Source: Rhea pennata | Lineage: Eukaryota > Chordata > Aves > Rheiformes > Rheidae | Direction: 5' to 3' | DNA: 64,000 nt | Assembly (NCBI RefSeq): GCF_028389875.1 | Contig: NC_084666.1 | Coordinates: 29,854,308 to 29,918,307 of the forward strand | In this document: positions 13,550 to 27,100 of the stretch, piece by piece | How the letters are laid out: the number at the start of each line of letters is the position of its first letter | Numbering within the stretch: position 1 is the first letter of the stretch | Position numbers and translations under genes: made by a program | Notes under the pieces: generated by a model | What the model saw: the letters and a program-made list of their open reading frames with translations, nothing else | Databases searched by the model: none | Told to the model about the DNA's origin: nothing

Positions 13550-13949
13550 TCGCCTCACCCCGGCGCTCCGCGAGGAAATGGCGGCGGCCGCGACCGCGGC
13601 GCAGCCCCCACGCTCGGCTCGCGGTACCGCCGAGGAGGGCGGCGGCGGCGTGCGCCACGGCCGCGGGGGCTGGGGCGCCGCCCAGAGCCGCGCCCCGGGG
13701 TTCGGTCATAAGCAGGCGCGGGGAGAAGCCCTAGAGACGGTTGGCGGTGCTCGTGGCGGTTTCTTACTGAAACGGTCCGCTCGGGAGCGGCGCCTCCGGC
13801 GGCAACTGCCGAACGTGCGAGCCCCGCGGGCGCGGAGAGGGGGGCGGAGCGGCCGCGGCCGGCGGGCGGCTGATCGCACCGGGGTGCGTGAAGCGGGGGA
13901 CTCGGGGCGCGTTCTCGGCGTGTGCGTATCGTACTCCTGGTACTGGCTT

Positions 13950-16900
13950 TACAAAATAGTCCTGGTTAACTCTGGAGGTTAGAAACCGCCCTAGCCGAGT
14001 TTAAAGGTCTCAGCTTAGACAGCACCTGTTAAAATCATGTAACCTTTCACAGTGGAAATATGTAACCTTTTCAAGTATAAGTATTTGCTGCTCGTGTGTG
14101 ACAGCTGTCTGGACCACCACGCTGGTGGAAGACTCGAAGGAACTAAGTTTTCCACTTTCTGATTGCAAAGCAGCAATTTATGTATTACTCCTCTTTTTCC
14201 AGTCCTTACAGACTAGGTAGTGCCGCAATATAGAAGCACAACTGTGAACTCGAGTGCCCTGTGTGCAGCTGAAGCATTTTTGTTAGTCAGACTGTACACT
14301 GCGATGAAGAGTAGCTTTGTTCTGAAAATACATTATTTCAGCACAGGAAGATAACACTATACGAGCTTGCAGGACTGTCTCCGACAGTAAAACTTGCCCT
14401 GTTGTGTGTGTGCATATAGGCATTTTAAAAGCTTATAAAAACTGTTAGATGTGCCTGTACTTTGCAGACTAAGTTACATTTATTAGCTGGATCATTTTCC
14501 ACAGTTAATCAGCCAGATGTTTAGCAGATACTGTACAGTCTTTATGCATAACTGTAACAGATGCCAGTCATACTGCCTACTGCAGGACTGGAAGATGCTT
14601 AAATGTGCAATGATTCTGCTAGCATAAACGTGTTCTACATTCAGCAGAACATGTCAGGAAACCATTTTCTGTAAAATAAAACATTTTTCAGTAGTAATAG
14701 TATGTAAATATTCCAGTTTTCTTCCTCAGTTATAAGGGTGTTTATTTTTCAGTTGGTCTCTTAAACAGTAATGTATCAAAAAATGTAATTACATATGTGT
14801 ATCTGAAGAAGTGTAATCAGCCTTCTTCCCCTTTGTCCCTCCAAAAAAGGTGTTTGTGCCTGGAATGAAGTAAGGAACTTGATTTGGCTGCAGAAATCTC
14901 ATGGATTTTCCTTTCTGAATTATTTTTCAGGTAGACCAGTTTTCCTGTCTGATCCACCATGTGACCATACGACTTAGGCAAAGGTAGTGGCAGGGCAGGA
15001 ACCTCTTAAGTAGTAGTGCTGCCAAAGAGCTAAACATAACCTCAGTTTTTCCACAGGAAGACTTTTTTAAAGTGTTAGTAAAAACGTTCAATTTTTGGTT
15101 TTTACTGATTCATAATACTCTCTGGCTTTCAAGAAGGAAAAAGTGATATAAACAAAATCAAGTATTTCATTACTCATGCAAAGGATAACATTCCTGTGAT
15201 GAAATGCAGAGAAAGATAATAGTACGCAATGGGAATGGAAAATCCAGGAGAAATCGCAGGAACGATTTCAGCAAAAATGTCTAATTACCAAAACCAGAAT
15301 ATGGCCAAGAAACCAAGAGGCTAAAAGTAGCATCAAGCTGTTTATGTTATGTAAGTGTTTTTTTTATATATATATGTGTGTGTGTGTGTGTATATATATG
15401 CAACAAGCTCTTCGGTAACTAGTTAAATTCTTCAGGAAAAAATAGAGATACTCTGGTATATCAATTCACACTCTGCACGTATAGAAGAACGCGTACCAGT
15501 AGGAATTTTGCAGTAACAAATTACTCTTTGAAGCTCTCGCACCTTAAATCAGGGGATTTGATGTGATTAAAAACACAGGCAGCATAGCTGCACAGATTGT
15601 ATGCATTTTCATTTTCTGCCAAGGCTATGGCCTAACGAAAATAATGTGGATTTTTTTTTGTTGTTTTTTCCCCCTAAAGATTCTTCTTTTTTGAAATTAT
15701 TATAAGGGTTCCTGGAGGATCAGCTAAGAAATGGAGTAGTGGTTTTGCAAAACTGTTTTCCACCTGGAAATTTTATGTTTCTGACTTCTATTGTCAATGT
15801 GAGTTTGCTCTAGTGTGTAATGATAGTTTTCTTTCACCCACAAAGGTTCCAGACATTGCCAAATTATAAGCAGCAAGTCTTTTGTGAATCATTGAATACT
15901 GGGACTAGATTTGGCCAGAAATGCAGGAATTTCCGGTGCACTTCCATAACCACAGCCATGTTCACTGCAAAGCAATCATCAACATCTTGCACATAATACT
16001 TCAGAGCTGTAAAACAATCATCCATTCTGAAAATTCTGTTTTGATCCTCACTGGCATTTTAAGAGGATCTGTCTGAAGAATAAGATTTTGAAATTAAATT
16101 TCACATCTCTTTATTGTAAAGACTGCTGATTTTTCTTAAGTGCTGGTTTTAAAGCCTACCACAGTCTACCTACTGCTGTTAAACAGTGTTTACTAGCAGG
16201 TCCTCCTAGTTCCTTTTCTGAATATGCTTTCCTTAAAATGATGTGATTGACTAAAAAACAAAAACAGCTACTTTTGCCCTGGATTTTCCATAGATTTTGC
16301 TGTTTTAGATTTTGTCACATCTGATGATGGGCTATAATCATAACTGTGTGGTCACTTCACCTGGATATAAGGGCCACCAAAGGGAAGATTTGGCTCTTTC
16401 CTGTCACATCTAATCACACATTCCTGTCCTTTCCAATGTGACAGCACTAGCACCTGTGCAACTGTGTACTGCACTTGTGCCCGTGTAACTCACTGTAGTC
16501 ACAGTAGGATGGAGGTAGAAGTGAGCCGGTGAGAGTAAGCTCTCTTTCATAGGAGATAACACTAATACTAAACTGAAGGGATGGTGGAACTATATCTAAA
16601 GTCTTTGATGATCAGGCTAACTTCATTATTGCCACATCAGAGAATATGCTGTGTAAGTACTTGGTACAGCATAGTTGTGTGACCACAGTGAATGTGATCA
16701 GGAAACCAATCCAACTTAAAAACACAACTCAGTAAAAAGAAGTGGGTTTGGAGGGGTTGGATTTTTTTTTCCCCCAGCTGGAATGGCTTCCCAACTGATG
16801 TAGAACATAGCCTCATGAAAAGTATTTCTTCTGAGCACTTCACCTTGTGAAACCATACTTCAATCCTCAAAGTTTGTCTGCAACAATTTGCAAAGCATAT

Positions 16901-17874
16901 GGTGATCATACACCCCCAGCAATCCCAGTTACATTTAAAACTCTTATATGTTAGCTTTCTAGTTCCAAGTGGCAGATAACACTGTTAACACTGAAACACA
17001 TCTAGTAGTTATCTCCTTAAATCTGTAAAATAAATGTTTTTTGTAGTCATAGCTATTTCTGGATATTTATTAATAGTTTAACTATATTTTACTGGCTGAC
17101 AAAAATTTTGGCTAACACTAAATTTCTTGTTCTTAGGTATATATGTGCAAAGTATTAAGTGAACTGTTTTTGTTTCATTTTTGTTTCTTCATCCTGATGC
17201 CATAAACCATTTCAACTCCATATAATTAAAACTTCATTAGCGCATTGTTGGGTATTTTCAGTTGAGCCACTGGAAAACAACATTAAAAGCATACAATTTG
17301 ATTTACTCCTCATAATAAATAAAACTGGTGAATAAGGAGCTTGCTCTCTTCATTCACTCAGTTTCATTTTGCTTATCCACACTTGTACTGTAATCTATTT
17401 TGCTAACTAGATGCTTGTTTTTGTTAGGAAAGAACAACCAACCCAACTGTCCCTATTAGAAAATAGTGGGAAAATTGTCCTTGACAATTTTGACAAAAAA
17501 TGTCCCTTGACATGGGAGATTATTGCATAACTATCAAACTAAAAAAAAAATAGTTAATGGATTTAGGGCCAACTCCTGCTTTTGTATCACTATACACAGC
17601 ATTCTCCTTGGGCCAGCTTTTCAGTGGGAGGAACTGAGAAAGTAGTTAGCAGAGCAGAGTTCCACTGGAGTCAATCATTTTGCTAAGAGAGTTAATTTAA
17701 GAACTCAAACTTGCAGGAATGCTGGAGAAAAGGAGGAAAAAAGTCAGGGATTACAGCACACCAGCTAATATCCTCCCTTTCCTATTCCCTTTAAGCAGGG
17801 TTTGTATGAAATGGAGAATCCAGGTTCCCAGTATCAATAGGAGCCTCTCTATCTAACCAAAGCTATATTTGGGG
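13950..17874. other. Intergenic region between presumed CLOCK promoter and PDCL2
   Basis: AT-rich DNA with no supported exon on either strand. It contains a T/TA/TG microsatellite near 15.37 kb. Open frames such as 16637-16909 (minus) show no family resemblance. The gap is short, as is usual in compact bird genomes. Confidence 0.6.
15365..15399. repeat. Compound (TA)n(TG)n(TA)n microsatellite
   Basis: A TA block, then a TG block, then a second TA block, preceded by a T run. Confidence 0.9.
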
Positions 17875-17880
17875 TTTATT
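17875..17880 (-). promoter_or_regulatory. PDCL2: Candidate PDCL2 polyadenylation signal
   Basis: Plus-strand tttatt gives AATAAA on the minus strand, about 150 nt past the PDCL2 stop codon. It is the nearest canonical hexamer, but AATAAA is common in AT-rich DNA. Confidence 0.4.
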
Positions 17881-18030
17881 TACTACATTTTTTTTTCCAA
17901 AAGTCACAACAAAAAACACAGGTGAAATAAGGACTCCTGGTATTATTTCAGGTTTACAAAAGGAGTAAGAAGCTATGTTAGTTTGAGCTAATTTAAGCCA
18001 AAACAAATTATCTGCATTAAAAATTTCTGC

Positions 18031-18194
18031 TTAAGTAATGTTTGGTTTCATCACATCACTGCTTTTCGTATTAGTGTCTTTGTGAGCAGAAATATTTTGC
18101 ACTGAAAATGTCATCATATCCATAATATCCTTTTTGGGGTTTTCTTCTAAGTCTGTTTTTATTGCTCCAACTTCTGCTAACTTCCATTCGAGCT
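18031..18194 (-). CDS. PDCL2: PDCL2 coding exon 6 with stop
   Basis: 164 nt after the acceptor gttacag. It completes a Glu codon and encodes [37 protein letters not shown] and the tail [16 protein letters not shown] before TAA. The tail is short and near neutral. Confidence 0.95.
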
Positions 18195-21100
18195 CTGTAA
18201 CAACAAATGAAAATTTATGCTGATAATTGCAATAAATGATTACAAAATACATGTACTCATAGAGCATACAAAATATATAAAAATTTTACACAGTTGCTAA
18301 TTACATTTTCATACTGTGTTAATTACAACTGGATATAATCACAATAGGGATAGAAGGCCACCTGACAGCAAAACTGCTCGCTTTTGCTTAGGCAGCAGTG
18401 CAGTGGGTAGTGCTGATAATCCAAATTCTTCCTCCCCTCAGTCTGGAGACCTTCCAATACACAGGAAGATGTTCTAGCACAGTGAAATTAACCTGAGTCT
18501 CCCAGTTATCAGGCAGGTGCAGAAATAGAGGTTATCTATTTGAAAAGCATCTGGATTTCCCCCCCCCCCAAACACAAGATTCCAATTTTATCCTCCAGTT
18601 TTTCCTGGAAATAGACTGTATAGTCTTGTAGTAAATAATTTTGGTTGATTTACAATACTAGAAATTTGCTCTTCATGTTTTTCAAGAAAAGCTTCCAAAT
18701 ACAAGTCAAATATTTAACTGATGCAATATCTAGCCTGAATTGAAGGTAGCCAGGAATAACAGAATTGGGAGCAAAACCATCCAATTAAATCAGTAACAAG
18801 GCAAATTGGTGTCCCCTAAAACACTGAATAAAATTATTAAATTACCAAGTGCTTTTTATTTTTGGACATACTGGCAGATGTTGAAGTAATGTTCAGTGAA
18901 CAGAGAGTTGCCCCTAGTAAAGTCAAATACCACAAGACAAATTGGGAATACAGTAGGAAAACCCTATTGACTTATTAATTGGGTTAAACATTTTCACTTA
19001 AAAAAAAGGATCGTTTACTAGAGAGCAAATTCTCCATCTCACCAAAAATATACAGAGCCATTCTTGCAACAATCCAAATTTACCTTAGTATACTATTTAA
19101 CTGCAACTGCAAAATACTATGCTTACTAAATATTCTTAAGAGAGAATCACATAAATTATTCATTGCTTCTTGTGCATTTTTTTCCTACAAAAATGCTTAA
19201 AAATCTTCTCCATCTTTGAGCAGTGATCTTAAAATTTGATAATTATTAACAAGCTTAAGATTTTCTATAAAGAGAATTAAAAAAAAATCTCTTACCTTCT
19301 GCTTTAAGATTTATGCCCCCACATTCAGCTACTCCAATGTACCTGCCTTTTATTTGACCACTTTTATACACAAATATTGTGGGTAAACATCTGTCATGGT
19401 AATTTTGAATGCAGCTGTTCACAATGGCTTTGACAAACTTGGCTTCTGGAAACTTTCTGGCAAGCAGACCAAGGTGTTGGTTAACTAGTAAACACATTGG
19501 GATGCTAGAAAAGAGTGAGTTTGATGACACTTCCAGTGTAACAATTCATAAAACAACCAGTGTCTATTAAAAGCAAAGCTTTTGAAGCATAAATGTAATT
19601 TTACATATGGTTAATGTCTTTCTGCTTTAATTTGTGATAGGGTTTACAGAATAGGTTTTATTTAGTCTTTTCCAAGAACAATTTGGTTTAAAGAGCTGTC
19701 CAAGTAAACACTTAGAATACATATATATTAGGCACAGTGTTTGAAATATATGTCATTAAAGCTACCAGAAGCTTGAAGTATTGTGCTTCAATTTTGTTCT
19801 CTGCTAAGATTTTAAAACTCATTTTCTTCATTTGTCCAGAGTTTAAAGGAAATTTAAAGGAAATTTTAAATTTATAATATAAATTTCACTGTAAGTTATC
19901 CAAATTACCTTCTAGTTCATTATTTAATTACTTCTCCAGTCTTTCAGTACCATCTGAATAACCTCAAAGAAATCTTTGTGTAGTCTTAATACCACCACAG
20001 GCCTCATTACTTTCTTAGCTGGTATTTACCATGCAATTACCACATTAGCCTCATTTTAAAAAGCAAGGTTTTTTGTCAGGTCCCCCTTTAGCCTTTTAAA
20101 ATTAGGATCTTTACATGTTCAAGAGGCTGAATTACCATATGGACCCTCAGAGAGCTCCAGCAGTACCACCTGGTGGCCAAAGATAGGTAGGGTTGTAGCT
20201 TTGGAATAAAGAGATCTGTTCCTCGGTAGCCACAAGAGGCTTGGGAGATTCTGTACTCATTGCTAAGGAATTATGAATTTCTTCACGGACTTGTTGATGA
20301 AGTATAGAGTTGGTTCCCCAGTAAACAAAAAATGAAAAGGAAGAAAAACTTCCTTTCTTGTTTCTTCAGAGGTTTAAGTTACATTCTTGTAATTTGAACA
20401 ATTTCATTTTATTGACCTATTCCTTGTTCCTGGAAATAGTGCTCCATTCTAGGCAATTAAAAACAAAGAAACAAAATTTCCTCCCAACAGGCTTAAAAAG
20501 AAGGAAAAAAAGAAAGCTGGTCTGAATCTAAAAACCATGTCCTTAAACATTCCATGCTAATTCTCAATTCTTTTGAAAAACAGTAGAGTTGCTAACGTGC
20601 TGAAGTCTGCAAAGGAACTTCCTTTAGCACAGGAAGTGGACAGTAGTTTCTCAGTGAAATTCAGAAATCTCTCTGAGATTTAGTATATGGTGATAAGCAT
20701 ACACTGTAGAAATCTTTAGTTCAAATGATGCAAAGTGAGGTGAATTAACAAATCAAGGAGACTCTACCCTGGAATCATTTTCCAGGGTTCCATTGGCTCC
20801 CAATAATGGCTATTTCAATACAGTCTGTTAATTATATTTATTTTTTCTTGGTATTGCTTTTTTCTTACTATCTGAGTTCTTTCTATTGAAGTATTCAACA
20901 TCTTAAACAGAGAAGTAGTTACCTTGATCGATAAAGATGAATTATAACCCAAACATCTTCTGGAGCATTTGTAACTTCCTTTACATACTGCTCTCCACAA
21001 ATTTCTCTTAGCTCCCCATACTTTTGTCTCTGTTGAAGACACTTCCATTCTTGCAAGCGTTGCTGCCTAATTGAAAAAAAATGTCTCTGGAAAATTTTAA

Positions 21101-24100
21101 ATGCATTTTATAATAATATCTAGTGCATTTCTCTCAATTCCTTTAAACAAATTACTTTGAATAATACCCTAGAGCCCAAGGTCTTTAAGTATCAGTGGAA
21201 TATTTCTGAGCTAGAAGGGCTTCTCTGCTAATCTTTATTCAATAAGATGGCAATAAAATGTATTTTCTTCTTTTATGTGCAAACATTAATGTCAGATTTG
21301 GGAAACTGAAGTAACAAATGTTACACAAGTATTTTGGTAGTGGAGACACAGCAAGAAAAATTAAAGAAGGTGCAGATTGTTTTTATAATTTTGAAAATGA
21401 GATTCGTTTGAGCAAGAATGACCAGTACTCTGTGTCCTAATATTATACAATGTAATCTGAAATAACTCATGAAAATTGGAATATTAAGACAGTAGATGGC
21501 AGTCTTCAACTCTAAAAATATTGACAGCATAGACAATGAAAAATGCCTTACGATTTGCTAAACTAAAACCAGCTATTGATTTTCCTGTAGAAGTGGTTTT
21601 CTTCTTAAAGAAAGGTTTTAATAATATATGTGCAACATTATTATACTCTAGCAAGAATGCATTATAATTTAGGTTCACAACTTTCGCATGGTGAAAACAT
21701 GGTTATCTTTTTATAATACACAGAGCTATCACTAGAATTATTTTAGTCATTTTAACAATGCAAAAGCATGGAGTATGGATAGTCTGGACAGCAGAAATGT
21801 TTTGATCATTTTTATTTTATTCTGTATAAACTGCCTATCTCATTTTTCTTAGTGACAGTACCAAGCTCTGCAGAATTTAATGGTGTGCTTCAAAAATATC
21901 TGGAAAAGAATATACAGGTGAATGCCAATATAACTAGAATTACTAAGCTTCCACATAAGCTGCCAAGTTTTTCTGAGCCTGAAGTCATAAAACATACTGA
22001 CTCTGCATAGTATTATAAGTAAAAAAGATTGGTATATATTAAATAGTTGGATGAGGACCTGGCTTGTTCTATAGTTATGCCTAAGTACACTCCATAGTGC
22101 ATAAACTTCAAAAGAGTATTTTCCTGAACTAAGGAACAGGAAAGTTACTGAAATGAACATTAGATAACACACAGACGTTGTATATTGGGGGTTCACAGCT
22201 AACAATAAATAAATTTTTTAAATGCACAAGGTTATCAACTATTCACATTCCAGCACAGAAACTGCAGTGTGTGAAGTAGTGAAACTGTAATTTATAAAAA
22301 CACTCCACAGTGCATTTTTATTTCAGTAATACATTTGGAAAGCATAATCTAACAGAAACAGAAAATGCTACCTAAAAGACAGAGATGTATTTTGCACATA
22401 ATTTTAGATTATTGATTCAATTAACAGTTAAAATACGTAAAGTTTTATTCCAGCACTGAAATACAGTTTTTGCCTTAGTAGCATGTCAACCTGAATTAAA
22501 GTCCCCTTGTAAGTAGCATGTACCCCACGTGCCCAAACTCAGTATCCTTTGAAAAAATGGGGCCATACGTGCATCTTGTTTCTCCTCATGCTCTTATGCT
22601 AACTTGATAGAGAGAAAGATGATACGAGAAAGAATACCTACAACCAGCTCCATTTCTTCCTGATCTGAAATCTACAGACACTGATATCCAGAAGAAAAGA
22701 CAAAAAATGGGTTACATGACTTTTTTCTCTGAGTGTTCATCAGCATTGCTCTAATTACTAATGACTAACTAAAATGGCATCTTTAGAGCAGTAGAGTGAA
22801 GAACAGATCTGAATTAGTCAGAGGATGAACTCTGCTTGTGTAAATTAAATGGTGAAACTAAGATGGGTATACCACACTTCAAACACACAACACTTTTCTA
22901 CATGCAATGTTACTGTGTATCTTCATCCGAGTTGAGCGATGCATAATGGTGGTCTCTTCTTTTAAATATGTAGCTTTGCATCTAAATTAAATATTTTTAA
23001 AAGGGAATCACATTTTTAACAAAATGTCAAAGCAAATTACAGTGTAAATTCCCTCTCTTTGCAATTGGCAATCAGGAGGAAGTAGGACAGTAGCTTTAGT
23101 AGGAGCAACGGTGAAACAAGGCAGCTGTATCACTCAGTATACATTACTAATTTCAAAACATTCTTAGTTTATTTTTTAGGACCAGGAACGGGTCTAATGA
23201 GGGGCTACTAAGATGATTAAGGTACTGCTCTCTAATATGTTGAAAGGCAGAGAGAGCTGGGACTGTTCAGCCTACAGCAGAGAAGACGGGGGATCTTAAC
23301 AACGTGTATAAGTATCTGAAAGGAGAGCGCAAAGAGGATGGGGCCAGACTCTTTTCAGTGGTGCCCAGCAATAGGACAAGAAGCAATGAGCACAAACTGA
23401 AACAGAGGAAGTTCTGTCTGAACATGAGGAAAAACTTCTTCACTGTGAGGATGACTGAGCACTGGAACAGGTTGCCCAGAGAGGTTGTGGAGTCTCCACC
23501 CTTGAATATATTCAAAAGTCATCTGGACACGGTCTTGGGCAACGTACTCCAGGTGAGCAGGGGAGCTGGACTAGATCGTCTCCAGAAGTCCTTGCCAACC
23601 TCAATCATTCTGTGATTCTGTGGATATGTAAAATAGTGACACATGCATTGTTACTCTGCCTAGAAATGTTTTACTATACCTGTACATTTCAACAGCTTTC
23701 ATATCAGCCTCATCAAAGTCATCTTCAGCTTCCTTTAATTCTTTAAGATTCATTCTTTCATAAGGTTTCACTAGAACAAACAAACAAAAAGTCATAATTT
23801 GTTCACTAAAATATCTGCAAATACTTTAAATATCTGTATGAAAATTATTACACAGACATGGAATTAATAAAAGAAAGAAACGTATATGTAATTTCAGAGA
23901 TTAGTCAACTTCGGTATACTTTTGGGCAAGAAAGAAAAAATGTAATTATTTAACTATAACTGATATTTACTTGCTTAGGTACTTGCATGTTCTATGTCCT
24001 TGGATCTAACTACATCCTGTACTGGGTTCTACTTCTGCCCAGACCAATTGGTGAGTGTCTAAAATGGATTGTAAAAGTCTGCAAAGGAATGATTACAGAT

Positions 24101-27100
24101 CTAGAAAAAAATGCTTAAAAATAAATCCAAAAGAACTGAAGTTGTTCACTGTTGAATCACATCGAACAGTGATTTAAATAGTGTAGTATGCAGTGGTATG
24201 TCATTCTGCCACTTTTTTATTTTTGGATATTACCTACTAATACATCTTTAGATAAACACCTTTCTGATGAACAGTACCCTCAAGAATTTGGCAGAAGCTA
24301 CTGCTGAAGTCACAAAGGCTGTGTGTTTTCCCTGTTGTAAATTGTCAAAGGAACACAGCAGATGATTGTCAAAGAAACACCCAGAGCTGAAAACTGCTGA
24401 ACCAACTTTAACTTGCCTCTCAACTGGAAGTCTAGAAGTTGTCAGAAAGTAAGAATTACTACAACACATTTAAGCAAGAGCCTAAGTGGCCCTATGCAAA
24501 GCTGCTTGCCTGAAGGAATGAAGCCGGCAGTTTTACACAGAGGTGTAATTCCCAATCCCTACTATGGTTGTAACTACACTTTCATGCTTTTCTATTCTTC
24601 AGAGAGAAACTATGGGAAGACACAGTAACAGTAACAATTTTCTAATACACACAGGTATCTGCAAAGAAAAAGGGAATACATTTTTCTTCATGCCCACTGT
24701 GGACAGGACATGGATGCTTGCATGCCAATACCTGATTTTGGACAGCAAAGATACTTGATGTACAACACTGTGATGACAGATGTAAAGGACTATCTGTCAA
24801 GTTGGCTCATAAATAGCAAAACGTTTCACAAAAATTGAAAATATTAATCATATGGGGAGTTTGGAGTAATGGAAAACAGCTACAGGAAGAAAAATATTTT
24901 GCTGCTGAAAACAAGGAAAGCAGTTTTAATGAAATCCACAGGTTCTTACCGAATTACAGGAGTGGATTACTACCAATTTGTTTGAATGTGAACCTTGCTT
25001 ATACTGCCTAGCCCCTTTATTAAAATGATGCAAATGAGTTATCTGTACATAACAGATGCCATAATGTTTGACAGTAATGTTACTGTATGTTTAACTGAGT
25101 ATCCTTTTTAAAAAAATCAACTGAGTAAAAATAATAAGAATTATAAGAATATAATTATTGTACAATACTTATGGCTCAAAAAAGCATTACTGCAAATACC
25201 TCAGCTTTTCACATGTTGTTATATTAATGGTATACATATTTTAATTTTACTTGCCCTCTGCTTCTTTCTGCAAACGTAAAACCATTTCTTCAATTTCATC
25301 TTTTGGTTTTTCTTTTGGAGGAAGAATTCCAAAATCTCTTAATACGTCATTCCATTCAGTATCTTCATTTGGATCCTGTTTTCATATTATAAAACAAAAA
25401 TAAATCAAGAAATTAGTCACTCATGCTTCCTTTTCAAACCAAAATCAGCTCTTTTTCACTTTGGCATATGGTAAGCCTATAACAACAACAAACTATTACT
25501 TAGAGTCTGCAATATCTTCATGGACCATTCTCAAATCTATCATGAATTTTCATTTGGAATTTTTCAATTCTGGACAGACAACAACAAGAAAATGAGAGGA
25601 AAAAAACCTTCAAAATTTAAGTATAGATAAACTTATCAGTCTCCAAAATGTCTGTTAAAATTTTCTCTAAAAGATACATAGAAATCTTCAGAAACCCAAA
25701 ACATCACTCACATGTACATACTTAAAGAAATACAGTTTTATACAGGCATGACTTTTGTATTAACATTGAATAAACATGTAAAAGCATGCCTTCAGAAAAG
25801 AAATCCCTTTTTATTTTAAATGAATGATTAATATTAATGTGTCAAATATACCATGTCTATTTACACTATAGGACTTCTGCATGTATATATGCACAAAGGA
25901 AAAGGTAAACAAAGGTTTAAGAATAAGTTATGTATTTCTTTCTTTGATTTAAAAGTATAATCCTTTGGAAAAAATAAAAGAGAAGCTCCACATATAATCC
26001 TAAAATAGATGGTCATTAATGGGTCTGGAGCAGGAAAAATCTAAATGAAGATTGCTATAGTTAATTTCCAGCATTTACTTATATAGGGAATTCATATTGT
26101 TTGTCTTATTACAAGTTTTAAATTGTTCAGTGAAGAAGAATTTTTACCTCAGCACAGTCAGGATGCCAAAAAACTCACTGAACTAAGACGACTACTCCAA
26201 GGGAACCACTGAAGAAACAAGAGCCGCACACATGCACGTCAGCCTCCATACAAATGCTCTTGCACATATGATTTCCTGACTTATGTCAGGGTTAGGTTCT
26301 GCTTCACTAAATGCAAATTTTTCTTTTTAGGAGAAGGATTATGAAGGATTATGAGACATAAAACTCATAATAATCATAACTGGAAAAATACATTCCAAAA
26401 TCAAACAGACAAGGACTACTGAAACAGAGGCTGAATGTAGGTAACTTTAAACTAGACAACAAATTCTAGTGAGTATTTGCCTGGAAACATTCAAACACTT
26501 TGTGTTTTTCTGTAAATGTATGTCCTAAATAAAAATCTCACTATAGTATTTTACTTAAGCAGTGTACTTTATACTATTTCTATTTAATGTTTGTAACTCT
26601 CAACACATTTGTGAATCGATTAACTGGTTGTACATTGGACCTTTTCTAGGTGCTTTTATAGCTGGTAAAAGCAGGAAGAATTGGATCAAGAATACTACAT
26701 TTAACATCACAGAAATCATAACAGAAATAGGTCTCTGAGATGAAGCTGAACTCCAGCGTCAGGGAAGGGAAGATCAGAAGCTGCCAAACTTTAGCATTTT
26801 TTAACAAATTGAGTTAAATCAATGTTTAAGAACTCAAGTCTTAACATATCAGTATAAATTTGCAGCATATGCACAGAAGTAATAAATTGCGTGTCAAAAA
26901 CTTCAGCAGGAATTTGACCATTAGTGGCAAAGAAGCCAACCAACAGCAATATTGACCTGGTGTAAATTGGTTTCAGTAGTGAGAAAGCTGGACTACTGAG
27001 GCAGTGTTACTCAACTAGTAGCTCACAATCCCAAGAAAGAAAATTCCTCACAATACTTCTTCCCGCTGCCCAAGATAATACTAGTTACCACTAGCTTTGC

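Larger units (their letters stand above)
12576..13900 (-). promoter_or_regulatory. CpG island, probable CLOCK promoter and exon 1
   Basis: About 1.3 kb of extremely GC-rich, CpG-dense DNA in an AT-rich context. It holds long stop-poor frames on both strands, caused by composition rather than coding. It lies about 4 kb beyond the PDCL2 stop codon, where the CLOCK promoter sits in other tetrapods. No TATA box is evident. It carries five NRF1-like palindromes and a YY1-like aaatggcggc at 13577-13586. The island itself is seen directly; ownership by CLOCK is synteny-based. Confidence 0.7.

Noticed and set aside
12576-13982. 468-codon open frame on the plus strand and several overlapping long frames
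   Set aside because: All lie in the CpG island, are Arg/Ala/Pro/Gly-rich and lack any domain. Stop codons are rare there because of GC content.
23304-23615. 103-codon plus-strand open frame
   Set aside because: It lies entirely inside the 3' end of the CR1 element. It is not a host gene.
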